Below, one piece after another: positions 32,003 through 40,569 of a stretch of 64,000 nucleotides of DNA (its first letter is position 1; each line of letters starts with the position of its first letter). The translations under genes and the position numbers were made by a program. Below the pieces are notes generated by a model that was not told the DNA's origin, searched no databases, and saw nothing but the letters and a program-made list of their open reading frames with translations. This DNA comes from Aestuariispira ectoiniformans (GTDB lineage: Bacteria > Pseudomonadota > Alphaproteobacteria > UBA8366 > Aestuariispiraceae). The DNA is taken from assembly GCF_025136295.1 (NCBI RefSeq), contig NZ_CP062788.1, positions 1,891,001 to 1,955,000 of the forward strand. The letters are read 5' to 3'.

Positions 32003-33454
32003 TCATTCGACCGGGATCGTGTTTTCCCGGCCATAGGTGTCTTCCAGGCGTTCGATATCATCCTCGCCCACATAGTCGCCCACCTGCACCTCGATCAGAT
32101 GCAGGGGATCCTCGCCGACATTCTCCAGACGGTGGATCGTTTGTTTCGGGATGTAGGTGGACTGGTTCTCGTTGACCAGGAATTCATCCCCGCCGCAGCG
32201 TACTTTGGCGAGGCCCTTCACAACTACCCAATGTTCCGAACGATGTTGATGGCGTTGCAGGGACAGGACGGCGCCGGGCTGGACTACGATACGTTTGACA
32301 CGGAATCGTTCTTCTTCGTCGATATCCTGGTAGCTGCCCCACGGGCGGTAAACGCGGGTGTGATGCAGGGCTTCCGGCCGATCATCCTTTTTCAGCGTCT
32401 CGACGATATCCTTGACCTTCTGCGAATGATCGTTGTCCGTAACCAGAACCGCATCATTCGTTGCAACGATGGTCAGGTTCGACACGCCGATGGCCGCAAT
32501 CATCTGCCGGTCATGGGCGCGGATATAACAATCACTGCTGTGGTTGGTGACGGCGTCACCGATCAGGACATTGCCGTCTTCATCCTTTTCCGAGATATCC
32601 CACAACGCCTGCCATGCCCCGACATCGTTCCAGTCGATGTTGGCGGGAACAACGGCGGCGCGTTTTGTGTGTTCCATCACGGCATAGTCGATCGAGTCCG
32701 CCGGGCAGGATTCAAGCGCATCGCGGTCCAGACGCAGGAAGTCCAGGTCGGATGAAGCCTTGGACAGGGCCTTTTTGCAGGCGTCCAGAATGTCCGGGCG
32801 ATAGCGCTGCAACTCTTCCAGATACTGCCATGCGGAAAAGAGGAACATGCCGCTGTTCCAGTAGACATCGCCCTGGTCGATCAGTTTGATCGCGCGTTCC
32901 ATATTGGGTTTTTCAATGAATTTTGAAACGGCGAATGCCTTGGCAACTCCGTCAACGGGAGAGCCGCGCTGGATATAACCATAGCCGGTTTCAGGCCGCG
33001 ACGGCTCCATCCCGAAGGTCGTCAGCCATCCGGACTCCGCGGCCGCCTGGGCGGTATCCAGAGCGGCATGGAAGGCACCAAGGTCTCCGATGACATGGTC
33101 CGACGGCAGCAGGAGCATCATGGCATTCGGATCGCGCTCTGTCAGGCGTAGGGCGGCAATGGCGGCGGCCGGCGCGGTGTTACGGCCTACAGGTTCCAGA
33201 ATCAGGTCCTGCCAGTTGAACCCGATTTCCCGAAGCTGTTCCGCCACGATGAAGCGGTGCTGGTCATTGGCAATGACCGTCGGCTGCTCAAACCGGTCAA
33301 GGTCGGCAAAGCGCAGTGCCGTCGTCTGCAGCATGGTCTTGTCACCGGCAAGCGGTAACAGTTGCTTCGGGTAATGCGCGCGGCTCATGGGCCAAAGCCT
33401 GGTTCCCGACCCGCCCGACAGAATGACGGGGTAGATTTTCGGAGTGCCGGCCAT
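32003..33454 (-). CDS. manC: Mannose-1-phosphate guanylyltransferase / mannose-6-phosphate isomerase (type II)
   Basis: A 483-aa bifunctional enzyme making GDP-mannose for polysaccharides. The N-terminal nucleotidyltransferase domain opens VILSGGSGTRLWPMSRAHYP, then KQLLPL. Residues ILEPVGRNTAPAAAIAAL and FIEKPN follow. The C-terminal cupin isomerase domain (about 355-475) has RPWGSYQDIDEEERFRVK and HQHRSEHWVVVKGLAKV with metal-binding His residues. It is encoded 28 bases after nadK in the same direction, so co-transcription is likely. Confidence 0.95.
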   Translation of the reverse strand: MAGTPKIYPVILSGGSGTRLWPMSRAHYPKQLLPLAGDKTMLQTTALRFADLDRFEQPTVIANDQHRFIVAEQLREIGFNWQDLILEPVGRNTAPAAAIAALRLTERDPNAMMLLLPSDHVIGDLGAFHAALDTAQAAAESGWLTTFGMEPSRPETGYGYIQRGSPVDGVAKAFAVSKFIEKPNMERAIKLIDQGDVYWNSGMFLFSAWQYLEELQRYRPDILDACKKALSKASSDLDFLRLDRDALESCPADSIDYAVMEHTKRAAVVPANIDWNDVGAWQALWDISEKDEDGNVLIGDAVTNHSSDCYIRAHDRQMIAAIGVSNLTIVATNDAVLVTDNDHSQKVKDIVETLKKDDRPEALHHTRVYRPWGSYQDIDEEERFRVKRIVVQPGAVLSLQRHQHRSEHWVVVKGLAKVRCGGDEFLVNENQSTYIPKQTIHRLENVGEDPLHLIEVQVGDYVGEDDIERLEDTYGRENTIPVE

Positions 33455-33482
33455 GGATGCCTCCCTAGATTTTGCAGCCCAA

Positions 33483-34262
33483 TCAGGCGGTGAATTGTTC
33501 TTTCAAAATGCGTTCTTCGAGATTGTGCTCCGGATCAAACAGGATTTTAACGCCGGTTTCCCGGTCCTGCTGAATTGACACGGATACCACATCCCGTACT
33601 TCCGTGTCGTCGGCAACGGCACTGACAGGACGTTTGCGGTTCTCGATAACTTCGAATTCTATTTTGGCATTCTGCGGTAGTAAAGCACCGCGCCAGCGGC
33701 GGGGGCGGAACGGGCTGATTGGGGTCAGCGCCAATACCCCGGAACCGAAAGGCAGGATCGGGCCATGGGCCGACAGATTGTAGGCGGTGCTGCCCGCCGG
33801 TGTCGCTACCATCACACCGTCGCAAACCAGGTTATGCAGGCGCACAACCCCGTCAATGCGGATGTCTATACGTGCCGCCTGCCTCGTTTCGCGGAAGAGC
33901 GAGACCTCGTTGATGGCAATGGCCTCTATTGTGTCGCCATTCTGCGTTACGGTCCGCATCCGAAGCGGGTGCAGTTTTACAGTCTGGGCTTCCGCCAGCC
34001 GTTTTCCCAGTGCGTCCGGGCGGTATTCATTCATCAGAAAGCCGATGGTACCGCGGTTGAGGCCGTAAATTGCCTTTTCGCTGCCTACATAGTCGCGCAG
34101 CGTATGCAGCATGAAACCGTCACCGCCAAGTGCGATGATGATTTCGGCATCTTCCGGTGGCACGGTCTCATAACGCGACTGCAGCTCACGCATGGCTGCA
34201 TGGGCCTTATCCGTTTCGCTGGCGAGAACAGCGATCTTTTTCTCTAGCGATTGAACCGTCAT
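33483..34262 (-). CDS. nadK: NAD kinase
   Basis: 259 aa; phosphorylates NAD to NADP with ATP. The GGDG catalytic motif is visible ([17 protein letters not shown]), then [24 protein letters not shown] and [20 protein letters not shown]. The C-terminal half has [19 protein letters not shown] 34262 is chosen over TTG 34274; no strong ribosome site precedes either. It is upstream of manC. Confidence 0.95.
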   Translation of the reverse strand: MTVQSLEKKIAVLASETDKAHAAMRELQSRYETVPPEDAEIIIALGGDGFMLHTLRDYVGSEKAIYGLNRGTIGFLMNEYRPDALGKRLAEAQTVKLHPLRMRTVTQNGDTIEAIAINEVSLFRETRQAARIDIRIDGVVRLHNLVCDGVMVATPAGSTAYNLSAHGPILPFGSGVLALTPISPFRPRRWRGALLPQNAKIEFEVIENRKRPVSAVADDTEVRDVVSVSIQQDRETGVKILFDPEHNLEERILKEQFTA

Positions 34263-34396
34263 AGGCGCTTTCAAATTCTGAAGTCGTGATCATGCCGCTA
34301 TGGTCTCTATTCGATGTATAGCAGCCGCAGGGAATTAGGCAAAGAGCGATGACGCCGGTCACGGGTGTAGCGATTTGATTTGGAAAGAAAAAGAGA

Positions 34397-35389
34397 TCAG
34401 CCGCCGGTTACACTCATATGCCGGGCGACGGAAACATTGTCGCTGTCGCGGTCAATGATGAAATCATGGCCCTTGGGTTTGCGCGAAATGGCTTCCTCAA
34501 TCACGGCTTGCAGGGCCGTATCGTCGTCCGTTCGGCGCAGAGGTTCCCGCAGGTTGGCGGAATCGTCCTGCCCCAGGCACATATAGAGCATACCGGTGCA
34601 GGTGATGCGCACGCGGTTGCAGGATTCACAGAAGTTATGGGTGAGCGGCGTGATGAAACCCAGTTTCTGGCCGGTTTCCCGAACTGTCCAGTAACGCGCC
34701 GGGCCGCCCGTGCGGTGGCTGCTTTCGTCCAGCGTCCATTCCTTGCCCAATTCGGCCCGGACCATGGAGAGCGGCCAATACTGGTCGAGGCGGTTTTCCG
34801 TGCCCAGGTCGCCCATCGGCATCACTTCAATGAAGGTAAGGTCGAAACCTTCGTCCCCGCACCAGCGGACAAGATGGTGCAGCTCATCATCATTCACGCC
34901 TTTGAGGGCGACGGTGTTCAATTTGACCTGTAACCCGGCTTTCTTTGCGGCCTGCAGGCCTTCCATGACCTGGTCGAAGCGGCCCCAGCGGGTGATTGCC
35001 TTGAATTTGTCGGCGTTGAGCGTGTCGAGCGAAACATTCACCCGGCGCACGCCGCAGTCGTAGAGTTCCTGGGCAAAGCGCGACAACTGACTGCCGTTGG
35101 TTGTAACGGTCAGTTCTTCCAGCTGCCCGCCATCCAGATGGCGGCCAAGGCGGCGGAACAACCACATGATGTCACGGCGCACCAGCGGTTCCCCGCCGGT
35201 GATACGCAGTTTCCGCACCCCCATACCGACAAAGGTGCTGCACAGGCGGTCCAGTTCTTCCAGCGTCAGCAACTCGGTTTTGGGCAGAAAGGTCATGTCT
35301 TCGGACATGCAATAGACACAGCGGAAATCGCAGCGGTCGGTCACCGACACGCGCAGATAAGAGATTTCCCGGCCAAAGGGGTCGATCAT
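34397..35389 (-). CDS. moaA: GTP 3',8-cyclase (molybdenum cofactor biosynthesis protein A)
   Basis: A 330-aa radical-SAM enzyme for the first step of molybdopterin synthesis. The N-terminal cluster CDFRCVYC (Cys-x3-Cys-x2-Cys) follows YLRVSVTDR. The C-terminal 4Fe-4S site lies in [19 protein letters not shown]. The protein ends in the conserved Gly-Gly tail (SVTGG). GTGG and [12 protein letters not shown]-like SAM-binding stretches are present. It is divergent from fdhD across a 192-base region; mobA follows further on, so this is a Moco-synthesis neighbourhood. Confidence 0.97.
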   Translation of the reverse strand: MIDPFGREISYLRVSVTDRCDFRCVYCMSEDMTFLPKTELLTLEELDRLCSTFVGMGVRKLRITGGEPLVRRDIMWLFRRLGRHLDGGQLEELTVTTNGSQLSRFAQELYDCGVRRVNVSLDTLNADKFKAITRWGRFDQVMEGLQAAKKAGLQVKLNTVALKGVNDDELHHLVRWCGDEGFDLTFIEVMPMGDLGTENRLDQYWPLSMVRAELGKEWTLDESSHRTGGPARYWTVRETGQKLGFITPLTHNFCESCNRVRITCTGMLYMCLGQDDSANLREPLRRTDDDTALQAVIEEAISRKPKGHDFIIDRDSDNVSVARHMSVTGG

Positions 35390-35581
35390 GATGGTTAGCC
35401 CTACCTTCTTGTCCCAACCACGAATATGTTAAGTCTACCAGTCAAAAACAAGACGCGTTCCTGTAAGACAGCCTCATAATAACTATGTTTAATGCATGTT
35501 TATCATCAAATTGCGACCTGCGATACCTTGAGCGGGGTCAATTTGCGTTGATTGCGTAAGTGATAGCTTGGCAGGTGGAAT

Positions 35582-36490
35582 GTGGCGGGACATAGTTCGG
35601 GTATGGAAGTATATAATGAATTTTTATTGCGTCCCGACCCTGAAAATTCTCGTTTGACCCAGGCGGTCAAGGGGATTGATCAAGAGGGCCGGGAACAGGA
35701 AATCTCCGTTGTTGTGGAACGCCCGTTGACGCTGTTCCTCAACGGACAGGAAATTGTCACCAATATGACGATTGGCGATTATCCGGACTATCTCGCGGTG
35801 GGTTATCTGTTGAACCAGAATATGCTGCGCCCGGATGATGTGGTAACTGCGGTCGATTATGATGAAGAGCTTGAAACCGTTGTGGTCCGCACCGAACGCG
35901 AGACCAATTACGAAGAAAAGCTGAAAAAGAAAACCCGGACCTCGGGCTGTGCCCAGGGCACGGTCTTTGGTGACCTTATGGAAAAGTTCGAGGATGTGCG
36001 CCTGCCGACAGACGTATGTCTCAAAACCTCATGGCTCTATGAACTGACCCATAAGATCAATACCGTGCCCAGTCTCTATCTTGCGGCGGGTGCTATCCAC
36101 GGATGCGTCCTGTGCGAGGAAGGACGGCCCCTGATCTATATGGAGGATGTGGGCCGCCATAATGCCGTTGATAAGATTGCAGGATATATGTTCCTGCATG
36201 GGATAAAGCCGGATAACAAGATATTCTATACGACCGGGCGGCTGACTTCGGAGATGGTAATCAAGACCGTCCAGATGGGGATTCCCATTCTGGTGTCACG
36301 GTCCGGTTTTACGGCCTGGGGGGTAGAGCTTGCCCGACAGGCCAACCTGACGTTGATCGGGCGGGCGCGCGGCAAGCGTTTTGTCGCACTATCCGGGGGG
36401 GATCGGATAGAATTTGATGCGGACCTGAGTAAGGTTTCCGAAGAACCGAAAAAGGTTGGCCGGAAGGCCGCATCCAGTAGAGAGGGGTAA
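35582..36490 (+). CDS. fdhD: Formate dehydrogenase accessory sulfurtransferase FdhD
   Basis: A 302-aa protein that in this family carries sulfur from a cysteine desulfurase to the Mo/W-bis-MGD cofactor of formate dehydrogenases. Hallmarks are ERPLTLFLNGQEI, MEDVGRHNAVDKIAGYMF, FYTTGRLTSEMVIKT and LIGRARGKRF. The active loop reads TSGCAQGTVFG: one Cys is present but the second Cys of the E. coli CxxC is Gly. A GTG start (35582) follows AGGTGG; ATG 35603 is an alternative. No formate dehydrogenase genes are in the window. Confidence 0.94.
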   Translation: MAGHSSGMEVYNEFLLRPDPENSRLTQAVKGIDQEGREQEISVVVERPLTLFLNGQEIVTNMTIGDYPDYLAVGYLLNQNMLRPDDVVTAVDYDEELETVVVRTERETNYEEKLKKKTRTSGCAQGTVFGDLMEKFEDVRLPTDVCLKTSWLYELTHKINTVPSLYLAAGAIHGCVLCEEGRPLIYMEDVGRHNAVDKIAGYMFLHGIKPDNKIFYTTGRLTSEMVIKTVQMGIPILVSRSGFTAWGVELARQANLTLIGRARGKRFVALSGGDRIEFDADLSKVSEEPKKVGRKAASSREG

Positions 36491-36495
36491 AGCCT

Positions 36496-37413
36496 TTGGC
36501 GCCAACCCGTAAAGATCCGTTTTCCTCCTTTCCTGCCACGGCGCAGGACGTGTTAAAAGCCATGGACCGGGCGCTGGATGACCATCGTCTCTGGTTGCAA
36601 CAATGGCATCGGGCCATTGTCTGTCACCAGATGCCGCCGGAAAATATAACTGCCGATGATCCCGTGCTTCAGACGCGGTTGGGGCTTTGGCTGTCGGCGC
36701 ATCGGGGGCAGGGGCTTCTGAAGCAGGCGGCCTTCGCGGACCTGGAGCGGTGCCTGGCGGAATTTTGCGAATTCGGGCGGATGCTGGCGCTGCGGGCGCC
36801 GGATGGAAAGCCGGTCCCGACCGAAGATTATGACGCCTTTGTCGGCAGGGCCGACGATTTCGTGTTCCAGGCCCGCAGGATTCAGGATGCTTTCCGTAAA
36901 GCGGTCTCCGAGCTGGACCCGCTGACCGGTCTTCATAACCGTCATGTCATGATGCAGGAACTTGCCGCAGAATATGACCGCGCAGTCCGTAATGACGGCC
37001 AGTGCTGCATCGCCCTGGCGGACCTTGATCACTTCAAGCGTGTGAACGACAGCCATGGTCATGCGGTGGGGGATCAGGTTCTTGCAGCGGCGGCGGGGCG
37101 TTTCCTGTCGCGACTGCGCCCTTACGATTCGATCTATCGCTATGGCGGGGAAGAGTTTCTGATCATGTTGCCGAATTCAAACCCCGGCACTGCCGTCAGT
37201 GTTCTGGAACGTCTTCGTCATGCCCTGGCTGACCGGCCGATTGTGGTGGAAGGCGGCGCACGCCTGTCTGTTACAGCATCTTTTGGGATCGCAAGCCTGG
37301 GCAGCGGCGTGTCGTTGAAATCCATTATTGAACAAGCGGATACGGCGCTTTACAGGGCCAAGGAAAGCGGACGGAACAAGGTTTGTGTCTGGGCGGGGGA
37401 AAAAGATGACTGA
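36496..37413 (+). CDS. Diguanylate cyclase (GGDEF) with helical N-terminal sensor
   Basis: A 305-aa cytoplasmic protein. The N-terminal helical region (1-135) has a His/Cys-containing start (HRLWLQQWHRAIVCHQMP) recalling CZB zinc-sensing domains of DgcZ type, but I cannot match all zinc ligands. The GGDEF domain (about 140-300) opens DPLTGLHNRHVMM, has DLDHFKRVNDSHGHAVGD and active GGEEF (YRYGGEEFLIML). It makes c-di-GMP. A TTG start after GAGGGG is inferred. It is five bases after fdhD and overlaps mobA by eight bases, so it is co-transcribed with molybdenum-cofactor genes. Confidence 0.9.
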   Translation: MAPTRKDPFSSFPATAQDVLKAMDRALDDHRLWLQQWHRAIVCHQMPPENITADDPVLQTRLGLWLSAHRGQGLLKQAAFADLERCLAEFCEFGRMLALRAPDGKPVPTEDYDAFVGRADDFVFQARRIQDAFRKAVSELDPLTGLHNRHVMMQELAAEYDRAVRNDGQCCIALADLDHFKRVNDSHGHAVGDQVLAAAAGRFLSRLRPYDSIYRYGGEEFLIMLPNSNPGTAVSVLERLRHALADRPIVVEGGARLSVTASFGIASLGSGVSLKSIIEQADTALYRAKESGRNKVCVWAGEKDD

Positions 37414-38026
37414 GACGGTGATTGGCGTTGTGCTGGCGGGTGGTCTCGCACGCAGGATGGGCGGCGGTGACAAATGCCTGCTGGAACTGGCGGGCCAACC
37501 CATTCTAAAGCATATTCTTGACCGCCTTGCGCCGCAGGTGGATGAGGTTGTCCTGAACGTCAATGGCGCTCCAACGCGCTTTGACGGTTTCGGGCTGCCG
37601 GTGGTGCCTGACGTCGTTGACGGCTTTTCCGGTCCACTGGCGGGCGTTTTGACCGGTCTCGACTGGGCGGCGGAACATCGCCCGGATGCGCAGTGGATCG
37701 TCACGGTTCCAGGCGACGGCCCATTCCTGCCAAGGACGCTTGTGGCGGACTGTCTTGACGCCATTGCGCGGGAACAGGCGGATATGGCGGTTGCCTGCAG
37801 TAACGAGCGGGCACAGCCGGTGGTGGGGCTTTGGCCTGTGCGGCTTCGCGAGGATTTGCGCCATGCCCTCGTCGATGAAGAAATACGCAAGGTGGATCGC
37901 TGGACCGCGCGTTATCGTCTGGCTGACGTTACATTTGAAGGCCATGGTATCGACCCGTTTTTCAACGCGAACCGCCCGGAAGACCTGGCAGAGGCGGAAG
38001 CCTATTTGCAAGGCGTGTCCGATTAA
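37406..38026 (+). CDS. mobA: Molybdenum cofactor guanylyltransferase
   Basis: A 206-aa nucleotidyltransferase that adds GMP to Mo-molybdopterin, giving MGD for the DMSO-reductase family. The N-terminal signature is VVLAGGLARRMGGGDKCLLE. PVVPDVVDGFSGPLAGVL and VPGDGPFLPRTLV follow. ATG 37406 lies inside the end of the diguanylate-cyclase gene (overlap eight bases), suggesting translational coupling. With moaA and fdhD it implies use of molybdenum formate-dehydrogenase-type enzymes. Confidence 0.95.
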   Translation: MTETVIGVVLAGGLARRMGGGDKCLLELAGQPILKHILDRLAPQVDEVVLNVNGAPTRFDGFGLPVVPDVVDGFSGPLAGVLTGLDWAAEHRPDAQWIVTVPGDGPFLPRTLVADCLDAIAREQADMAVACSNERAQPVVGLWPVRLREDLRHALVDEEIRKVDRWTARYRLADVTFEGHGIDPFFNANRPEDLAEAEAYLQGVSD

Positions 38027-38157
38027 TCGGAATATACGTTCGTTTCGCAGAATATTTTTCTCGACCTAGGGGCCGTGGGGGAGTACCACGGAGGTGGATT
38101 TATAAATAATTCCCATTGTCGGCCCGTTATTTCGCGGGCGAGGAAAGAGGTATCCTG

Positions 38158-39360
38158 ATGTCGGTAACGATTGATGACATCCTGGCGGCGCAAAAGAAGG
38201 TTTCCCCCTTTATCCAGGAAACGCGTCAACGCAAGGCGCAAACGCTGAGCCATATAACCGGTGCGAATGTCTTTCTGAAATTTGAAAACCGGCAGTTCAC
38301 GGCGTCCTTCAAGGAGCGTGGCGCGCTGAACAAACTGCTGAGCCTGACGGATGCGGAAAAGAAGGCCGGGGTTATTGCCATGTCGGCCGGGAATCACGCA
38401 CAGGGTGTGGCTTATCATGCTAGTCGCTTGGGCATTCCGGCGACAATCGTAATGCCGACAAATACGCCGATGGTGAAGGTGGAACGGACCGAAGAACATG
38501 GTGCGACGGTAGTTCTGCACGGTGATGTTCTTGCGGAATCGGCGGCTTTTGCGCATCAGATGGGTGAAGACAAAGGCTATACGTTCATTCACCCCTATGA
38601 TGATCCTTATGTTATCGCCGGGCAGGGAACTGTTGCCCTGGAGATGCTGGAAGGGTTGCCGAATCTGGACGCCTTGGTGGTGCCGATCGGCGGCGGCGGC
38701 CTGATTTCGGGTTGTGCGATTGCGGCCAAGGCGATCAAGCCGGATATCGAAATCTACGGTGTGCAGAGTGAACTTTATGCCAGTATGCATGACATTCTGG
38801 CAGGCAGGGAACCTGTTTGCGGTGGGTCGACGATTGCGGAAGGGATTGCGGTCAAATATCCCGGCGAGATTACCCGCAAAATCGTCCGGGAGCAGGTCGA
38901 AGAAATCCTGCTTGTTGGTGAGGGGGATCTGGAAAACGCGGTTTCTCTATTGGCGGGAATTGAAAAAACCGTCGCCGAAGGGGCCGGCGCGGCGGGCCTT
39001 GCGGCCATGATCAAGTTTCCGGATCGTTTCAAGGGCAAGAACGTTGGCCTGATTGTATCCGGCGGGAATATCGACCAACGCCTGCTGGCGACCGTCCTGA
39101 TGCGTGACCTGGTTCGTCAGGGGCGGCTGGCCCGCCTTCGGATCAGCCTGTCGGACCGGACTGGTGAACTGGCCCGGGTCTCATCGATAATCGGGGAAAA
39201 CGGCGGAAATATCGTCGAAGTCTCGCACCAGCGGGTCTTCACGCATGTTTCCGCGAAAGATACCTGCATCGAAGTTGCGCTGGAAACCAGAGATGAGGCG
39301 CAGCTTCATGTAATTGTCGGGAAGCTGGAGGCCGAAGGATACCCGGTACAGCTGCTGTAA
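38158..39360 (+). CDS. ilvA: Threonine ammonia-lyase with ACT domain
   Basis: 400 aa; a fold-type II PLP enzyme that deaminates threonine to 2-oxobutanoate. The PLP lysine lies in FENRQFTASFKERGALNKLL; SAGNHAQGVAYHASRLGIPA and PIGGGGLISG (phosphate loop) follow. One C-terminal ACT domain (about 325-400) starts RISLSDRTGELARVSSIIGE, the shorter TdcB-plus-ACT form. ATG 38158 follows AAAGAGG. A hairpin CCGTGG/CCACGG lies upstream (38073-38091), and a strong terminator lies downstream. Confidence 0.94.
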   Translation: MSVTIDDILAAQKKVSPFIQETRQRKAQTLSHITGANVFLKFENRQFTASFKERGALNKLLSLTDAEKKAGVIAMSAGNHAQGVAYHASRLGIPATIVMPTNTPMVKVERTEEHGATVVLHGDVLAESAAFAHQMGEDKGYTFIHPYDDPYVIAGQGTVALEMLEGLPNLDALVVPIGGGGLISGCAIAAKAIKPDIEIYGVQSELYASMHDILAGREPVCGGSTIAEGIAVKYPGEITRKIVREQVEEILLVGEGDLENAVSLLAGIEKTVAEGAGAAGLAAMIKFPDRFKGKNVGLIVSGGNIDQRLLATVLMRDLVRQGRLARLRISLSDRTGELARVSSIIGENGGNIVEVSHQRVFTHVSAKDTCIEVALETRDEAQLHVIVGKLEAEGYPVQLL

Positions 39361-39390
39361 AACCGTATATCCGGATTGAAAGCCGAAAAA

Positions 39391-39417
39391 GAGGGCGCGA
39401 AAGCGCCCTCTTTTTTT
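39391..39417 (+). terminator. Terminator of the threonine ammonia-lyase gene
   Basis: Perfect 8-bp stem GAGGGCGC/GCGCCCTC with loop GAAA, followed by TTTTTTT. Confidence 0.95.
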
Positions 39418-39448
39418 ATTTGTTCAATATACTATGTGAAATAAAAAA

Positions 39449-39488
39449 AACTCTTATTAGAATAAATAAGTAATAACGTATAAGAGTT
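39449..39488. repeat. Inverted repeat in a very AT-rich intergenic region
   Basis: AACTCTTAT (39449-39457) and ATAAGAGTT (39480-39488) are perfect inverted repeats 22 bases apart. The surrounding 39420-39610 is strikingly AT-rich compared with the window and probably contains the promoter of the 146-aa gene (TTGACG at 39579). Confidence 0.5.
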
Positions 39489-39621
39489 GTAAAAATAGTT
39501 ACCAAAATTATATTTATACATTATTTGTGTAGAATTAGATTTCTGGAGAATGATTATTAGTTTTTACTTGATATAGTCTTGACGTGTGCTATTATTATTG
39601 AAATAGCCAAAGGGGTGAATC

Positions 39622-40062
39622 GTGGTGACTGCGAATCGGGAATTACGTGCAGTGATGGAGCAGATGATCGAGAAGGAGGTCCGCCGACTGGCGGCCGAAG
39701 CCGATATCTGCATCTTTGCTGTCTACGATCCGGCGCGTGGTGATGCCGGACCTGTAGAGTTCAACACCTATGACCGCCGTGAACTCGGTGCGATTGATCT
39801 GGATGTACGTCTGGACTTCGAAGGGGTGGGTGTTTGGTACATTGTCTACCGGGGCGGCGAGGTCTTTCGCTCAAAGAAGGTCTTGCTGAAAATTGAAGAC
39901 GGCCGCTTCGTTCATGGGCAGGTCGGCAATTTCGAAGGCTATTGGGAGGAATTCCCGCAATATGTGGCGGAAGACCGGTGGGTGCAGGCTGTGCTGTCCA
40001 AGGGGACGGCAAACGATGCGTCGCACCAGTCGCCGGATGAAATGCGCTTTGGCGCAGTCTGA
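39622..40062 (+). CDS. Unrecognised 146-aa soluble protein
   Basis: A GTG-started protein after AAAGGGG. It has a basic/acidic helix at the N-terminus (VMEQMIEKEVRRLAAEADIC) followed by what looks like a beta-rich domain (GVGVWYIVYRGGEVFRSKKV, LLKIEDGRFVHG, GYWEEFPQYVAEDRW). There is no signal peptide or membrane segment. I do not recognise the family. Its AT-rich upstream region is unlike its neighbours and could mark transferred DNA or a strong promoter. Confidence 0.7.
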   Translation: MVTANRELRAVMEQMIEKEVRRLAAEADICIFAVYDPARGDAGPVEFNTYDRRELGAIDLDVRLDFEGVGVWYIVYRGGEVFRSKKVLLKIEDGRFVHGQVGNFEGYWEEFPQYVAEDRWVQAVLSKGTANDASHQSPDEMRFGAV

Positions 40063-40141
40063 ACCAGTTTTGTCACCTGGCAGGAAGGGGCGTGTCGCTT
40101 GGGCGGCGCGCCCTTTTCATTTTAGGGGAATGAAAAAAAGA

Positions 40142-40171
40142 TACCCGCCCCAGGGGTATTTGGGACGGGTA
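40142..40171 (-). terminator. Terminator of the 64-aa gene
   Basis: Stem TACCCGCCCCA/TGGGACGGGTA with one mismatch. On the minus strand it is followed by a run of seven Ts. It supports a minus-strand transcript from 40417. Confidence 0.85.
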
Positions 40172-40222
40172 AGGGCTGTCGAGGGGGTTGCCTTGCGGCA
40201 ATAAGGGGACAGGGGTATCCCC

Positions 40223-40417
40223 TTAGTAGGCGGCGTAAACGCCGCCGGAAGTCACGGCAGGCTTCTTGGCATTCAACCGACCGCGACGAAAGTGGTTAAA
40301 CAGGGAGCCAATCGCATCATGAAAAGCCCGGCTTCTTAGTGTGCGGGCGTGCGCGACTGCCTTGTTGATATCGGCGCTGGAAGGATATTGGTCCAGCTTG
40401 TTACTTCTTCCGTTCAT
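40223..40417 (-). CDS. Small 64-aa protein (hypothetical)
   Basis: A 64-aa basic protein: MNGRSNKLDQYPSSADINKA, then a helical stretch HARTLRSRAFHDAIGSLFNH with an amphipathic, Arg-rich pattern as seen in many small alphaproteobacterial proteins. GGAAGG lies nine bases before the ATG, and a clear minus-strand terminator follows. No named family can be given. Confidence 0.65.
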   Translation of the reverse strand: MNGRSNKLDQYPSSADINKAVAHARTLRSRAFHDAIGSLFNHFRRGRLNAKKPAVTSGGVYAAY

Positions 40418-40509
40418 TTTTGGTGCCTTCCATTCTTTTGATTTCTGAAAGCACCCTCCTTCTCCACGCAACAATCTAATCTTGTTCCTTGTCTTTTAAA
40501 ATATAAGGA

Positions 40510-40532
40510 ACTATCACATGACTTGTGATAGT
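40510..40532. promoter_or_regulatory. Perfect 9-5-9 palindrome, probable LysR operator
   Basis: ACTATCACA, five bases, TGTGATAGT. It lies 37 bases before the LysR start, between it and the divergent 64-aa gene. It contains the T-N11-A layout of LysR boxes, so autoregulation is likely. Confidence 0.7.
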
Positions 40533-40569
40533 CCGGCAAAAGATAAGTTGTGGGAAAAGGGCATCGGAA

